The notes beneath the pieces are model-generated. The model was given only the letters and a program-made list of their open reading frames with translations, did not search any database and was not told the origin of the DNA. This document shows, piece after piece, positions 19,130 to 28,085 of a DNA stretch of 64,000 bases (positions are counted from its first letter, which is position 1; each line of letters begins with the position of its first letter). Made by a program: the position numbers and the translations under genes. Source of the DNA: Rhodophyticola porphyridii. GTDB taxonomy: Bacteria > Pseudomonadota > Alphaproteobacteria > Rhodobacterales > Rhodobacteraceae. The DNA lies in the NCBI RefSeq assembly GCF_003688285.1, contig NZ_RCNT01000010.1, positions 114,761 through 178,760 on the forward strand. The letters are read 5' to 3'.

Positions 19130-19495
19130 ATGGAAAACATCATCCTCGTCATTCACCTGATCCTCGCCATCTGCCTGATCGGCGTTGTGCTTTTGCAGCG
19201 CTCCGAAGGGGGCGGTCTGGGGATCGGCGGGGGTGGCGGTGTGATGACCGGGCGGCAGGCGGCAACTGCACTCGGCAAGCTGACCTGGGCCTTCGCCATC
19301 GCGTTTCTGGCGACCTCGATCACGCTGACGATCATCGCAACGCAGAACTCTGCCTCCGACTCCGTGCTCGACCAGTTGGGAATTGAAGCGCCCGCCGATG
19401 ACGATGCCGGCGATGCACTGCTGCCGCCCGCCTCGCCCCTGTTGCCGCCCAGTTCTGGCGAAGCACCGGCCCTTCCACCCCGCGCAGATGAATAA
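19130..19495 (+). CDS. secG: Preprotein translocase subunit SecG
   Basis: A 121-residue inner-membrane component of SecYEG. Two helices (residues 3-22 and 51-71) flank the conserved cytoplasmic loop QRSEGGGLGIGGGGGVMTGRQAA. The tail after residue 85 is acidic, then proline- and serine-rich (ASPLLPPSSGEAPALPP), longer than in E. coli SecG (110) but usual for alphaproteobacteria. It is followed by pyrG, the common order in this group. Confidence 0.95.
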   Translation: MENIILVIHLILAICLIGVVLLQRSEGGGLGIGGGGGVMTGRQAATALGKLTWAFAIAFLATSITLTIIATQNSASDSVLDQLGIEAPADDDAGDALLPPASPLLPPSSGEAPALPPRADE

Positions 19496-19540
19496 ATCTG
19501 GGGTTTCCGCCCCGTCAGTTTACATCATGTAGCGTTTTTC

Positions 19541-19570
19541 TTGTCCTTTCTGGGCGAATCCTGTTATTCT
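19541..19570 (+). promoter_or_regulatory. Candidate sigma-70 promoter of pyrG
   Basis: TTGTCC (19541-19546) and TATTCT (19565-19570) are spaced by 18 nt, 80 nt before the pyrG start, in a locally AT-rich stretch. The 154-bp secG-pyrG gap also holds a very short GGGG-CCCC hairpin just after secG. The evidence is only sequence resemblance. Confidence 0.4.
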
Positions 19571-19649
19571 TAAATCCCGTGATAGACGGATTCGGATGGG
19601 CGCCGGACGGCAGGGTTTGGTCCATCCTCACGGGGAGTTTCAAGATCAG

Positions 19650-21293
19650 ATGGCGCGTTTTATCTTCATCACCGGCGGTGTTGTGTCGTCGCTTGGCAAG
19701 GGCCTTGCCTCGGCAGCGCTCGGTGCCTTGCTTCAGGCGCGGGGCTACACGGTGCGGCTGCGCAAGCTCGATCCCTATCTGAACGTCGACCCCGGCACGA
19801 TGAGCCCGTTCGAACATGGCGAGGTGTTCGTCACCGATGACGGCGCTGAAACCGATCTCGATCTGGGCCATTACGAACGCTTCACCGGCGTGGCCGCGCG
19901 CAATACCGACAGCGTCAGTTCCGGGCGGATCTATTCCAACGTTCTGGAGAAGGAACGTCGCGGCGACTATCTCGGCAAGACCATTCAGGTGATTCCCCAC
20001 GTCACGAACGAGATCAAGGATTTCATCTCCATCGGTGAGGATGAGGTCGATTTCATGCTCTGCGAAATCGGCGGCACCGTCGGTGATATCGAAGGGCTGC
20101 CGTTTTTCGAAGCGATCCGGCAGTTCGGCCAGGACAAGCCGCGCGGCCAATGCGTTTTCATGCATCTCACGCTGCTGCCCTATATCAAGGCCTCGGGCGA
20201 GCTGAAGACCAAACCTACCCAGCACAGCGTCAAGGAAATGCGCTCCATCGGTCTGGCCCCGGATATACTGGTCTGCCGTTCCGAAGGGCCGATCCCGGAA
20301 AAGGAGCGCGAGAAACTCGCGCTGTTCTGCAATGTGCGGCCCGATGCGGTCATTGCCGCGCAGGATCTGAAATCCATCTACGAGGCGCCGCTCGCCTATC
20401 ATCGGGAGGGCATGGATCAGGCTGTGCTGGATGCGTTCGGCATCGCGCCGGCCCCGAAGCCCAATCTGGACGTCTGGGAAGACGTGGCCGACCGCATCCA
20501 CAATCCCGAGGGCGAGGTGCGCGTCGCCATCGTGGGCAAATATACCCAGCTTGAAGACGCATATAAGTCGATTGCCGAGGCGCTGACCCATGGCGGCATG
20601 GCCAACCGCGTCCGCGTGGTGGCCGAATGGATAGACGCGGAGATCTTCGAGCGTGAAGACCCCGCCCCCTGGCTTGAAGGCTTTCACGCCATTCTGGTGC
20701 CCGGCGGCTTCGGCGAACGCGGGACCGAAGGCAAGATCAAGGCTGCGGAGTTCGCCCGCACCCGCAAGATCCCCTATCTCGGCATCTGTCTGGGCATGCA
20801 GATGGCAGTGATCGAAGCCGCCCGCAATCTGGCCGATCTGGGCGATGCCGGATCGGAGGAGTTCGACCATGAGGCCGGAAAGAAGCGTTTCACGCCGGTG
20901 GTTTATCACCTGAAGGAATGGGTGCAGGGCAATCACAAGGTCAAGCGAAAGCCCGGCGACGACAAGGGCGGCACCATGCGCCTTGGCGCCTATGACGCCG
21001 TTCTGACCGAAGGCACCAAGGTGGCCGAAGTCTACGGTAACACCGCGATCGAGGAACGCCACCGCCACCGCTATGAGGTGGATATCCGCTATCGCGATGC
21101 GCTTGAAAAGCAGGGGCTCATCTTCTCCGGCATGTCGCCGGACGGTCGCCTGCCCGAGATTGTCGAGGTCAAGGATCACCCGTGGTTCATCGGCGTTCAG
21201 TTCCACCCCGAACTGAAATCGAAACCCTTCGCGCCGCATCCGCTGTTTCGGGATTTCGTGCGCGCCGCCAAGGACAATTCGCGACTGGTCTAG
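19650..21293 (+). CDS. pyrG: CTP synthase
   Basis: A 547-residue enzyme that aminates UTP with glutamine. The synthetase domain begins [16 protein letters not shown], includes [15 protein letters not shown] and [11 protein letters not shown], and ends near residue 270. The class I glutaminase domain follows, with the nucleophile Cys380 in GICLGMQ and the His-Glu pair in FHPELKSKP near 515. All catalytic blocks are intact and the length is standard (545). ATG 19650 gives the universal [10 protein letters not shown] start; the 18 codons upstream are not conserved. Confidence 0.98.
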   Translation: MARFIFITGGVVSSLGKGLASAALGALLQARGYTVRLRKLDPYLNVDPGTMSPFEHGEVFVTDDGAETDLDLGHYERFTGVAARNTDSVSSGRIYSNVLEKERRGDYLGKTIQVIPHVTNEIKDFISIGEDEVDFMLCEIGGTVGDIEGLPFFEAIRQFGQDKPRGQCVFMHLTLLPYIKASGELKTKPTQHSVKEMRSIGLAPDILVCRSEGPIPEKEREKLALFCNVRPDAVIAAQDLKSIYEAPLAYHREGMDQAVLDAFGIAPAPKPNLDVWEDVADRIHNPEGEVRVAIVGKYTQLEDAYKSIAEALTHGGMANRVRVVAEWIDAEIFEREDPAPWLEGFHAILVPGGFGERGTEGKIKAAEFARTRKIPYLGICLGMQMAVIEAARNLADLGDAGSEEFDHEAGKKRFTPVVYHLKEWVQGNHKVKRKPGDDKGGTMRLGAYDAVLTEGTKVAEVYGNTAIEERHRHRYEVDIRYRDALEKQGLIFSGMSPDGRLPEIVEVKDHPWFIGVQFHPELKSKPFAPHPLFRDFVRAAKDNSRLV

Positions 21294-21618
21294 CGCGCCC
21301 CCAGCACCCCCCGGCGCGTCGCCGCACCGGCCGAGGCGTCCCTCCCTCACCAGACGCCCGCGTCCAGTCCGGCACCGCGCCGCCGCCCCCGCGATTGGAT
21401 CTTGCCGAAAATCGTTCTGCCCGTGCCCGGCCCCTGCCCTCTGCCTCTCTGGCGGCATGACCGGCTGCCCCTTGCCCGACTGCCGGCCTGTTGCGGAAAT
21501 GCAACCAATTTGGACCCGGACACGCGCAGGCGACATCGCTTTGAACCTTCACATCCCCCCGCCCGTCCCAAGACAGAGCTGTCGCAGTTTCGCCCAGCTC
21601 GAAATGGAGACTTGGTTA
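21294..21618. other. 325-bp gap between pyrG and the outer-membrane barrel gene
   Basis: No gene is supportable. The first 150 bp are C-rich and could hold weak GC hairpins (GCGCGCC at about 21294 and GGCGCGTC at about 21313), possibly ending pyrG transcription. The promoter of the barrel gene should lie in the last 150 bp, where composition is lower, but I cannot assign -35 and -10 boxes. Confidence 0.35.
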
Positions 21619-22197
21619 ATGCAAAAAATTCTCAAAACACTTGGCTTGGCGACAGCCTGTTCCCTGACCCTGGCCACCGCATCCTTGGCGCAGGACGCCC
21701 TGCAGTGGCAGGGGTTTTACGGCGGTTTGCAGGCAAACTCGATCAGCCCCGAAATCGATGGACTTTTCATCCCGCTCGGCAGCGGTCAGAGCGTCGGCGT
21801 CTTCGGCGGATACAACCACGCGGTGGGGGATCACTTCGTCATCGGCGGCGAGCTGAACTACAACTCGGATACCAGCATCGAGATCACCCCCGCCATGGAT
21901 CTGACGCTTGAAGGGCTGCTCACCATTCGTGCGCGCGCGGGCTATGCCATTGGCAACGCCCTGTTTTACGGCTCTCTCGGCTATGCGCAGACGGATGTGT
22001 CGATCACCGGCGCACCCTTCACGCTGGAGGCGGACGGCGCCATTTTCGGGCTGGGCGTGGAGGCGATGCTGACAAGCAACATCTCGGCCCGGATCGAATA
22101 CATCCGCTCGGATATGGATCTGAGCGGCGGACCGATCCCGCCGGGCACGAATGTGAATGCCGACAGCGTGACCATGGGCATCGCCTACCATTTCTGA
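21619..22197 (+). CDS. Outer-membrane beta-barrel protein
   Basis: A 192-residue protein. Residues 1-24 are a signal peptide ending SLAQD, and the rest alternates polar and hydrophobic residues as in an eight-stranded barrel of the OmpA/Omp25-like family: WQGFYGGLQANS, VGVFGGYNHAVGDHFVIGGELNY, IRARAGYAIGNALFYGSLGYA, ISARIEYIRSDM, and a C-terminal strand SVTMGIAYHF ending in Phe, the signal for BAM-mediated insertion. The role is probably structural or porin-like. ATG 21619 is preceded by GGAG at 9 nt. It stands alone between pyrG and a strong hairpin. Confidence 0.9.
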   Translation: MQKILKTLGLATACSLTLATASLAQDALQWQGFYGGLQANSISPEIDGLFIPLGSGQSVGVFGGYNHAVGDHFVIGGELNYNSDTSIEITPAMDLTLEGLLTIRARAGYAIGNALFYGSLGYAQTDVSITGAPFTLEADGAIFGLGVEAMLTSNISARIEYIRSDMDLSGGPIPPGTNVNADSVTMGIAYHF

Positions 22198-22213
22198 TGC
22201 CTTCGGCACCCTT

Positions 22214-22248
22214 GGAAACGGGGCGCGGCGGTCGCGCGCCCCGTTTCC
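22214..22248 (+). terminator. Strong hairpin after the outer-membrane barrel gene
   Basis: GGAAACGGGGCGCG, a 7-nt loop and CGCGCCCCGTTTCC make a perfect 14-bp stem 16 nt after the stop. No T tract follows, so it is either a GC-rich terminator or a 3'-end stabiliser of an abundant mRNA. Confidence 0.7.
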
Positions 22249-22347
22249 CGCGCTTGCGCCACGCGGGCGGCATCGAACGGGCCTTGCCAATCTCTCCCCG
22301 CCGGATCAATCCTGCATATACGAGGCCCCGACCGGATCAGACGCATA

Positions 22348-23235
22348 ATGCTGCACTACGCCACCTATGACGTCTTCACGGACACCGCATTCGCCGGAAA
22401 CCCGCTCGCAATCGTGGAGCAGGCCGATGCGCTCGGCACCGCGCAGATGCAGGCTCTGGCGCGCGAGTTCAATCTCAGCGAAACCATCTTCGTGCAGACC
22501 CCGGACGACCCCGCCCACACCGCCAAGGTCCGCATCTTCTTTCCCACCGCCGAAATCCCCTTCGCCGGGCATCCCACCATTGGCTGCGCGATCCACCTGG
22601 CCAGCACCGCACAGCCCGCCGGCGACTTCGAGACGCTGATCACCTTGGAAGAGGTTGTGGGCCTTGTCCCGGTCACCGTCACCCGCCGGGGGCAAAGCAT
22701 TACCGCCGAACTGACCGCGCCGAAAATCCCCGTCCCCCATCCCGGCACCGCCGATCCGGCCCTGATCGCCGCCGCTCTGGGTCTGCCCCGGGCCGCGATC
22801 GGCCCGCACAACCCCGGCATTTGGCAGGGTGGGCCGGCCTTTCTCTATGCGCCCGTCGCCGATCTTGGCGCGCTTGCCCGCGCCCGCCCGGTTGAGCCGC
22901 AGTGGTCCGAGCTGATGGAGGCCGCGGATGTGGACAGCGCCTATCTCTACACCGCCAACGGCACCGGCTATCGCGCGCGCATGTTCTCCCCCACCGCCGG
23001 CATCCAAGAAGACCCCGCCACCGGATCTGCAAGCGCGATCCTCGCGGGCCAGCTTCTGGCCAATGGCGCGCTGACGGACGGCACCACCGTCACCGATCTG
23101 CGTCAGGGGGTCGAAATGGGCCGCCCCAGCGCCATCCGGCTGACGACGGAGATCGCCGGCGCACGGATCGTTGCGATCCGCATCGCAGGCGGGGCCGTTC
23201 CGATCTCTCACGGGCAGATCCGCGCGCCGGGGTGA
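22348..23235 (+). CDS. PhzF-family isomerase/epimerase
   Basis: A 295-residue protein of the diaminopimelate-epimerase-like PhzF fold. Signatures include DVFTDTAFAGNPLAIV (residues 7-22), AREFNLSETIFV with the catalytic Glu, FFPTAEIPFAGHPTIG and EDPATGSASAIL. PhzF itself isomerises a phenazine precursor, but no other phenazine genes are present, so this is one of the many homologues with unknown substrates. It stands apart from its neighbours. The start at 22348 gives the normal N-terminus although the upstream site is weak. Confidence 0.92.
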   Translation: MLHYATYDVFTDTAFAGNPLAIVEQADALGTAQMQALAREFNLSETIFVQTPDDPAHTAKVRIFFPTAEIPFAGHPTIGCAIHLASTAQPAGDFETLITLEEVVGLVPVTVTRRGQSITAELTAPKIPVPHPGTADPALIAAALGLPRAAIGPHNPGIWQGGPAFLYAPVADLGALARARPVEPQWSELMEAADVDSAYLYTANGTGYRARMFSPTAGIQEDPATGSASAILAGQLLANGALTDGTTVTDLRQGVEMGRPSAIRLTTEIAGARIVAIRIAGGAVPISHGQIRAPG

Positions 23236-23328
23236 GCCTTGCACCTCCTGACCGTTCCGGCAGGGGGCATTAGGTCCGATGATTAAAGCGCGCTTTACGA
23301 ATGCAGGCCAAGACCCATATGAAGGCCC

Positions 23329-23772
23329 ATGTTTGGTGATTTTCTGCGCCGATTGACGGCCCCCGACCCTGAACCGATGTCGCAACCCGACGCCAGCCTG
23401 GCGCTGGCAGCACTTCTGGTGCGCATCGCGCGCACCGATGGCGATTACGCCCAAGCCGAGATCGACCGGATCGACAGGCTCCTGGCCAGCCGTTACGGGC
23501 TGTCGCCATTCGAAGCCAGCAAGCTGAGAACCGAGGCGGAAACCCTGGAGTCCGAAGCCCCGGACACGGTCCGCTTCACCCGGGCGATCAAGGATGCCGT
23601 TCCCTATGAAAACCGCAAGGAAGTGGTCGAGACCTTGTGGGAAATCGTTCTGGCCGACGGTGTGCGCGACGATGACGAAGACGCGCTGATGCGGCTGGTG
23701 GCCCCGATGCTTGGCGTCAATGACATGGACAGCAATCTGGCCCGCCAAAGGGTGGATGCGCGGCGGGAATGA
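23329..23772 (+). CDS. TerB-like (DjlA/TerB domain) protein
   Basis: A 147-residue all-helical cytoplasmic protein. The repeated acidic pattern ALAALLVRIARTDGDYAQAEI (residues 25-45) and VETLWEIVLADGVRDDDEDALMRLV (about 100-124) is the metal-binding-type TerB fold used in tellurite-resistance TerB proteins and DjlA. The function here is unknown; no other ter genes are nearby. GAAGG 3 nt before the ATG gives initiation. It overlaps the next gene by 4 nt (ATGA), so the two are coupled. Confidence 0.88.
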   Translation: MFGDFLRRLTAPDPEPMSQPDASLALAALLVRIARTDGDYAQAEIDRIDRLLASRYGLSPFEASKLRTEAETLESEAPDTVRFTRAIKDAVPYENRKEVVETLWEIVLADGVRDDDEDALMRLVAPMLGVNDMDSNLARQRVDARRE

Positions 23773-24491
23773 TCGCGGCCCTGCCCATGTACGACCGGGT
23801 GGAAATCCGGGACGCGACAGACAGGCTCTGGGCGCTGATCCGCGATGCGCTGCGCAGGCTCGGTCTCGATGCGCCGGCCGCGCTGACCCGCGGCACGGAC
23901 CCCTGGGAGATCTGGCAAAGCCCCGATCTGATCCTTGCGCAGACCTGCGGACTGCCCTATCGCGCCCGTCTCGCGCCCCATGTCACACTGGTGACCACCC
24001 CCGACTACGCGCTGCCCGGCTGTCCGCCCGGCCATTACAACAGCGTCATCGTGGCCCGCAGCGCCGAGCCCGGGCCGAGGCCCGCGGTGAACGACGCGCT
24101 CAGCCAGTCGGGCTGGGCCGCGCTCAGCACATGGGCCGCGGCGACCGGGCACCGTCTTGACGCACCGCTGATGACCGGCGCGCATGAGGCCTCCGCCCGC
24201 GCAGTGGCCGAAGCCCGGGCCGATCTGGCCGCGATCGACGCGCAGACATGGCGGCTGCTGACCCGCCACGCCCCCTTCACAGCCGATCTGGTCGAGGTGG
24301 CGCGCACCGCGCCGACGCCCGGCCTGCCGCTCATCACCGCCAGATCGCAAAGCGCCGCCCCGATCCGCGCCGCGCTGGACAGCGCATTGGCCGCCCTCGG
24401 CCCCACGGACCGGGCGGCGCTCGGCCTCCGGGGCTTTTCCGATATCCCCGAATCGGCCTACCTGGCGCAACCCATTCCGCCCAAACCCTAG
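23769..24491 (+). CDS. PhnD-like periplasmic-binding-fold protein without signal peptide
   Basis: A 240-residue protein resembling phosphate/phosphite/phosphonate-binding proteins (PhnD/TauA-like). LGLDAPAALTRG, WQSPDLILAQTCGLPY, the GHYNSVIVAR strand and VEVARTAPTPGLPLITA match the two lobes of the fold. Unlike true transporter partners it has no N-terminal signal sequence, and no ABC permease follows, so it may bind its ligand in the cytoplasm. Its start overlaps the TerB-like gene's stop by 4 nt. The ligand is unknown. Confidence 0.8.
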   Translation: MIAALPMYDRVEIRDATDRLWALIRDALRRLGLDAPAALTRGTDPWEIWQSPDLILAQTCGLPYRARLAPHVTLVTTPDYALPGCPPGHYNSVIVARSAEPGPRPAVNDALSQSGWAALSTWAAATGHRLDAPLMTGAHEASARAVAEARADLAAIDAQTWRLLTRHAPFTADLVEVARTAPTPGLPLITARSQSAAPIRAALDSALAALGPTDRAALGLRGFSDIPESAYLAQPIPPKP

Positions 24492-24611
24492 GCGTCTGCC
24501 CTGTTTTTCCGCAGAATCGGCCACCTCCCCCAAGGTCATCGGCCACGAATCCGTTGCAATCACCCTGATTCTCATGACAACTCTCCAAAACAACAGGGAT
24601 CCTGCGCAAAC

Positions 24612-25391
24612 GTGACCTCTGCCACACCCCCGGTGATCGAAATCACTGGTCTGCACAAAAGTTTCGGCGCCCTTGAGGTGCTGCGAGGTGTCGACTTATG
24701 CGCCTCGGCGGGCGATGTCGTGTCCCTGATCGGCTCCTCGGGATCCGGGAAATCCACGCTGCTGCGCTGTGCGAACCTGCTTGAGGACAGCCAGGAGGGC
24801 GAGATCCGCTTCGAGGGGGAGGCAGTGGAATGGCGCGGCACCGGTCACCAGCGCCGCCCCGCCAATCCGGCGCAGGTCACCCGGATCCGGACCAATCTGT
24901 CGATGGTGTTCCAGCAGTTCAACCTCTGGGCGCATATGTCGATCCTGCAAAATGTGATGGAGGCCCCGGTCACCGTGCTGGGCGAGGACAGGGCCGAGGT
25001 CGAAGCCCGCGCCCGCGCGCTGCTGGACAAGGTCGGGATTGGCGCGAAATGCGAGGCATGGCCGGCCCAGCTTTCGGGCGGCCAGCAGCAACGCGCCGCG
25101 ATTGCACGGGCACTCTGCATGCAGCCGCGTGCACTTCTGTTCGATGAGCCGACCTCGGCCCTCGACCCGGAGCTTGAGCAGGAAGTTGTCAAGGTTATCA
25201 AGGATCTGGCAAACGAAGGCAGGACGATGATACTGGTCACCCATGACATGCGGCTGGCCCGCGATGTCAGCGATCACGTCATTTTCCTGCATCAGGGCCG
25301 CATCGAAGAAGAAGGCCCCCCCGAGCAGCTTTTCGGCGCGCCCAGATCGACGCGCCTTCAGCAATTCCTCAGTCACGGCCAGGCCGCCTGA
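24612..25391 (+). CDS. ABC transporter ATP-binding protein, polar amino acid type
   Basis: A 259-residue ATPase. Walker A GSSGSGKST is near residues 42-50, the Q-loop is in FQQFNLWAH, the signature LSGGQQQR is near 156-163, Walker B is LLFDEPTSALD and the switch His is in THDM. It belongs to the HisP/GlnQ/ArtP group that energises uptake of amino acids, opines or polyamine-like cations. It starts at GTG 24612 with no clear ribosome-binding site; an internal GTG eight codons later is an alternative. It is the first gene of an importer with a binding protein and two permeases, followed by gamma-glutamylation genes. Confidence 0.95.
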   Translation: MTSATPPVIEITGLHKSFGALEVLRGVDLCASAGDVVSLIGSSGSGKSTLLRCANLLEDSQEGEIRFEGEAVEWRGTGHQRRPANPAQVTRIRTNLSMVFQQFNLWAHMSILQNVMEAPVTVLGEDRAEVEARARALLDKVGIGAKCEAWPAQLSGGQQQRAAIARALCMQPRALLFDEPTSALDPELEQEVVKVIKDLANEGRTMILVTHDMRLARDVSDHVIFLHQGRIEEEGPPEQLFGAPRSTRLQQFLSHGQAA

Positions 25392-25417
25392 GACAATATC
25401 AACCAGGGAGTACCAAA

Positions 25418-26146
25418 ATGAAAAATATCATTCTGTCCGCCACACTTCTGGCAATGTCCGCGGGCGCCGCGCTCGCCGATGCCCATTCGGTCGTCCGCAT
25501 GGGCACCGAAGGCGCCTACCCCCCCTACAACTTCATCAACGACGATGGCGAAGTGGACGGGTTCGAGCGGGTTTTGGGCGATGAGCTTTGCGCCCGCGCC
25601 GAACTGACCTGCGAGTGGGTCCTGAACGACTGGGATTCGATCATCCCCAACCTGACCTCGGGCAATTACGACACCATCATCGCCGGCATGAGCATCACCG
25701 ATGAACGGGACGAGGTGATCGATTTCACCCAGAACTACATCCCGCCCGCCTCGTCTCTCTTCGTGGCGCTCAGCGAAGACGCCGATCTCGAAGGCGGCGT
25801 GATCGCGGCGCAGACCAACACGATCCAGGCTGGCTACATCGCCGAAACCGGCGCGACGCTTCTTGAATTCGCGACCCCTGACGAAACCGTGGCCGCCGTG
25901 CGCAACGGCGAGGCCGACGCGGTTTTCGCCGATGGCGATTTCCTTCTGCCGATCGCGAATGAAGACGCCGATCTGATGGTCGTCGGCGACCCGGTGCAAC
26001 TGGGCGGCGGCGTCGGTATGGGTCTCCGCGAAACCGATACCGAACTGCGCGAGGCGTTCAACGCCGCCATCCAGTCGATGAAGGATGACGGCACGCTGAA
26101 CGCGCTGATCATCGAGTGGTTCGGCGAGGAAGCGGCAACCTTCTGA
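25418..26146 (+). CDS. Periplasmic amino-acid-type substrate-binding protein
   Basis: A 242-residue SBP_bac_3 protein. Residues 1-20 are a signal peptide (MKNIILSATLLAMSAGAALA), followed by VRMGTEGAYPPYNFIN, the family's opening strand. MSITDERDEVIDFTQNY and AVRNGEADAVFADG are the usual hinge and second-lobe motifs. It captures the substrate for the flanking ABC importer. Context suggests a polyamine, gamma-glutamylated amine or basic amino acid; the fold differs from PotD-type polyamine binders. A long hairpin follows the gene. Confidence 0.93.
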   Translation: MKNIILSATLLAMSAGAALADAHSVVRMGTEGAYPPYNFINDDGEVDGFERVLGDELCARAELTCEWVLNDWDSIIPNLTSGNYDTIIAGMSITDERDEVIDFTQNYIPPASSLFVALSEDADLEGGVIAAQTNTIQAGYIAETGATLLEFATPDETVAAVRNGEADAVFADGDFLLPIANEDADLMVVGDPVQLGGGVGMGLRETDTELREAFNAAIQSMKDDGTLNALIIEWFGEEAATF

Positions 26147-26147
26147 T

Positions 26148-26198
26148 CAAGGGCGGGACGGGGGCGCCGGGGCTGATTTGATCGCCCGGGCGCCCTTG
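26148..26198 (+). terminator. Intercistronic hairpin after the binding-protein gene
   Basis: CAAGGGCG (26148-26155) pairs with CGCCCTTG (26191-26198), and inner GGGC/GCCC segments can extend the structure. It begins 2 nt after the stop codon. Such hairpins after binding-protein genes usually stabilise the upstream message and partly attenuate the permease genes, giving excess binding protein. Confidence 0.5.
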
Positions 26199-26269
26199 TC
26201 CGGATACCGTCCGCACCGCCATCCGCCCCGGCCCGCCCGCAGGGCCCGCACCAAGGAAGCTGAGGCGCA

Positions 26270-27151
26270 ATGTTCGAATTCTGCGAAGATCCCAGCGCTT
26301 TGGAAACCGCCAGATGGTTCGCCTGCTACCTGACCAACGGGGTGCATTTCCGGTTCTATCAGAGCTTTCTGACGGTTCTGCTCCTGCTGGCCATCACCGC
26401 GCCCGTGGCGCTTGTCTTCGGTTTTGCCGGGGCGATGGCGTCGCGTTCCCATGTCGCGCCACTGCGCTGGATCGGCAAGACCTACACCGCGATGGTGCGC
26501 GGTGTGCCCGATATCGCGTTCTTCCTGTTCTTCGTCATCGCGCTCGATCAGGCGCTGGAATGGCTGGCCCATCAGGCCGCCTGCCCCGACTGGACCGATC
26601 CGATCAGGCAGGGCGCGAATTTCATCGTCTGCGACGCGGCCAAGATCCCGCAAAGCAATGCGCCCCAGTGGGTTCATGAGGCGTATAACTTCAGTATCGC
26701 GGTGTTCACCTTCGCCATCGTCTTCGGTGCCTTCGCGGCCAATGTGCTTTTCGGCGCCATGCGCGCCGTGCCGCGCGCGCAGCTTGAAACCGGCGAGGCC
26801 TATGGCATGACCCGGCGGCAGACATTCTGGCGCATCCTCGTCCCGCAGATGTGGATCTACGCGCTGCCCGGGCTCTCCAATCTCTGGATGATCCTGATCA
26901 AGGCGACCCCGCTTCTGTTCCTGCTGGGGGTAGAGGATATCGTCTACTGGGCCCGCGAACTTGGCGGCTCCAGAACCTCGCAATACCAGTATCCGCATCC
27001 CGACTGGCGTCTGTGGTATTTTCTGGGCCTGCTCGTCTTCTATCTCGGGATGACGCGGATTTCGGAAATCCTGCTTGGCCGTCTGACCCGCAGACTGTCG
27101 CGCGGGCAGGCCACGATGGCCGGCGAAGACCAGCGCAAGGCGGTCGCATGA
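26270..27151 (+). CDS. ABC transporter permease, HisQ type
   Basis: A 293-residue inner-membrane permease with a BPD_transp_1 domain. Helices are visible at about 23-50, 68-90 (KTYTAMVRGVPDIAFFLFF), 143-170 and 205-225, and the ATPase-contacting EAA loop reads GEAYGMTRRQTFWRILVPQ. The N-terminal CEDPSALETARWFACYL region and a 40-residue segment between helices (HQAACPDWTDP) are longer than in HisQ and probably face the periplasm. It pairs with the next permease. Confidence 0.92.
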   Translation: MFEFCEDPSALETARWFACYLTNGVHFRFYQSFLTVLLLLAITAPVALVFGFAGAMASRSHVAPLRWIGKTYTAMVRGVPDIAFFLFFVIALDQALEWLAHQAACPDWTDPIRQGANFIVCDAAKIPQSNAPQWVHEAYNFSIAVFTFAIVFGAFAANVLFGAMRAVPRAQLETGEAYGMTRRQTFWRILVPQMWIYALPGLSNLWMILIKATPLLFLLGVEDIVYWARELGGSRTSQYQYPHPDWRLWYFLGLLVFYLGMTRISEILLGRLTRRLSRGQATMAGEDQRKAVA

Positions 27152-27245
27152 CCGGGCCGGGCCGGGCATCAGAGGCGCGCGGGCCCGTCGCCGCGGCGGG
27201 AGCGGCGCGGCGCGTTGGCCCTGGCGCTGCCGGAGAGGTCCGCCG

Positions 27246-28085
27246 ATGAGCTGCCTTCAAACCATACAGGATTACGGCCTCCGCTCGCTCGGCTATGGGG
27301 AACGTCTGCTGCCGCGCGGTGATATCACGCTGTGCGAGCAGTTCACCCTGATCGGCTCGGGGATGATCTGGAACGTCTATTTCGGCGCGCTGGCCCTGAT
27401 GTCTGGGTTCTTTTTCGCGGTCGCGCTTGCCGTGGCCAAGAACAGCCGCCCCTGGATCACGCGCAAACCGGCGGAATGGTTCATCTTCATCTTCCGCGGC
27501 TCGCCGCTCTTCATCCAGTTCTTTCTGGCCTACGAGACCTTCGTGCTGCTGCCGCGGGTCGGCATCGACATCAATCTCGGCTTTGCGGAGATCACCGCCG
27601 AAACGCGCTGGTTCGCGCGGGCGTGGCTGGGGGCGCTGATCGTGCTCTTTCTCAACACCTCCGCCTATGCGGCGGAGATCTTCTATGGCGCGCTCCGCTC
27701 CGTGCCCAAGGGCGATCTGGAGGCCGCCGACGCCTATGGCCTGACCGGATGGACGCGCTTCCGCCGCGTGGTGTTCCCCACAACCATGCGTCTGGCATGG
27801 CCCTCCTACACGAATGAGGCGATTTTCCTCTTCCACGCCACGACGCTGGTCTACTTCTCCGGCTTTCCGGCCTTCCAGCAAAAGGGTGACGCGCTCTATT
27901 ACGCGCAGTATTTCGCAGACAGGACCTTCAACCCCTTCATCCCCTACCCCATCGTGGCGGGCTATTTCGTGATCCTGACATTGTGCATCATCATGCTGTT
28001 CGGCATGATCAATGCCCGTCTCAACCGCCACCTGCCCTCCGAAACCCGCAGCAAGCTGCGCTATCGCCCGAACCTGATCCGATGA
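27246..28085 (+). CDS. ABC transporter permease, HisM type
   Basis: A 279-residue second permease of the importer. Helices lie at about 38-62 (MIWNVYFGALALMSGFFFAV), 81-105 (FIFRGSPLFIQFFLAY), 126-150, 190-210 and 236-260, with the EAA loop AADAYGLTGWTRFRRVVFP. The 94-bp spacer before it is open but has no supportable gene. Its stop overlaps the start of the following glutamine-synthetase-like gene by 4 nt, tying transport to gamma-glutamylation. Confidence 0.92.
   Translation: MSCLQTIQDYGLRSLGYGERLLPRGDITLCEQFTLIGSGMIWNVYFGALALMSGFFFAVALAVAKNSRPWITRKPAEWFIFIFRGSPLFIQFFLAYETFVLLPRVGIDINLGFAEITAETRWFARAWLGALIVLFLNTSAYAAEIFYGALRSVPKGDLEAADAYGLTGWTRFRRVVFPTTMRLAWPSYTNEAIFLFHATTLVYFSGFPAFQQKGDALYYAQYFADRTFNPFIPYPIVAGYFVILTLCIIMLFGMINARLNRHLPSETRSKLRYRPNLIR

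Noticed and set aside
19515..21536. A 673-codon frame opposite pyrG
   Set aside because: It is the antisense of a fully conserved CTP synthase, and its sequence shows no recognisable domain.
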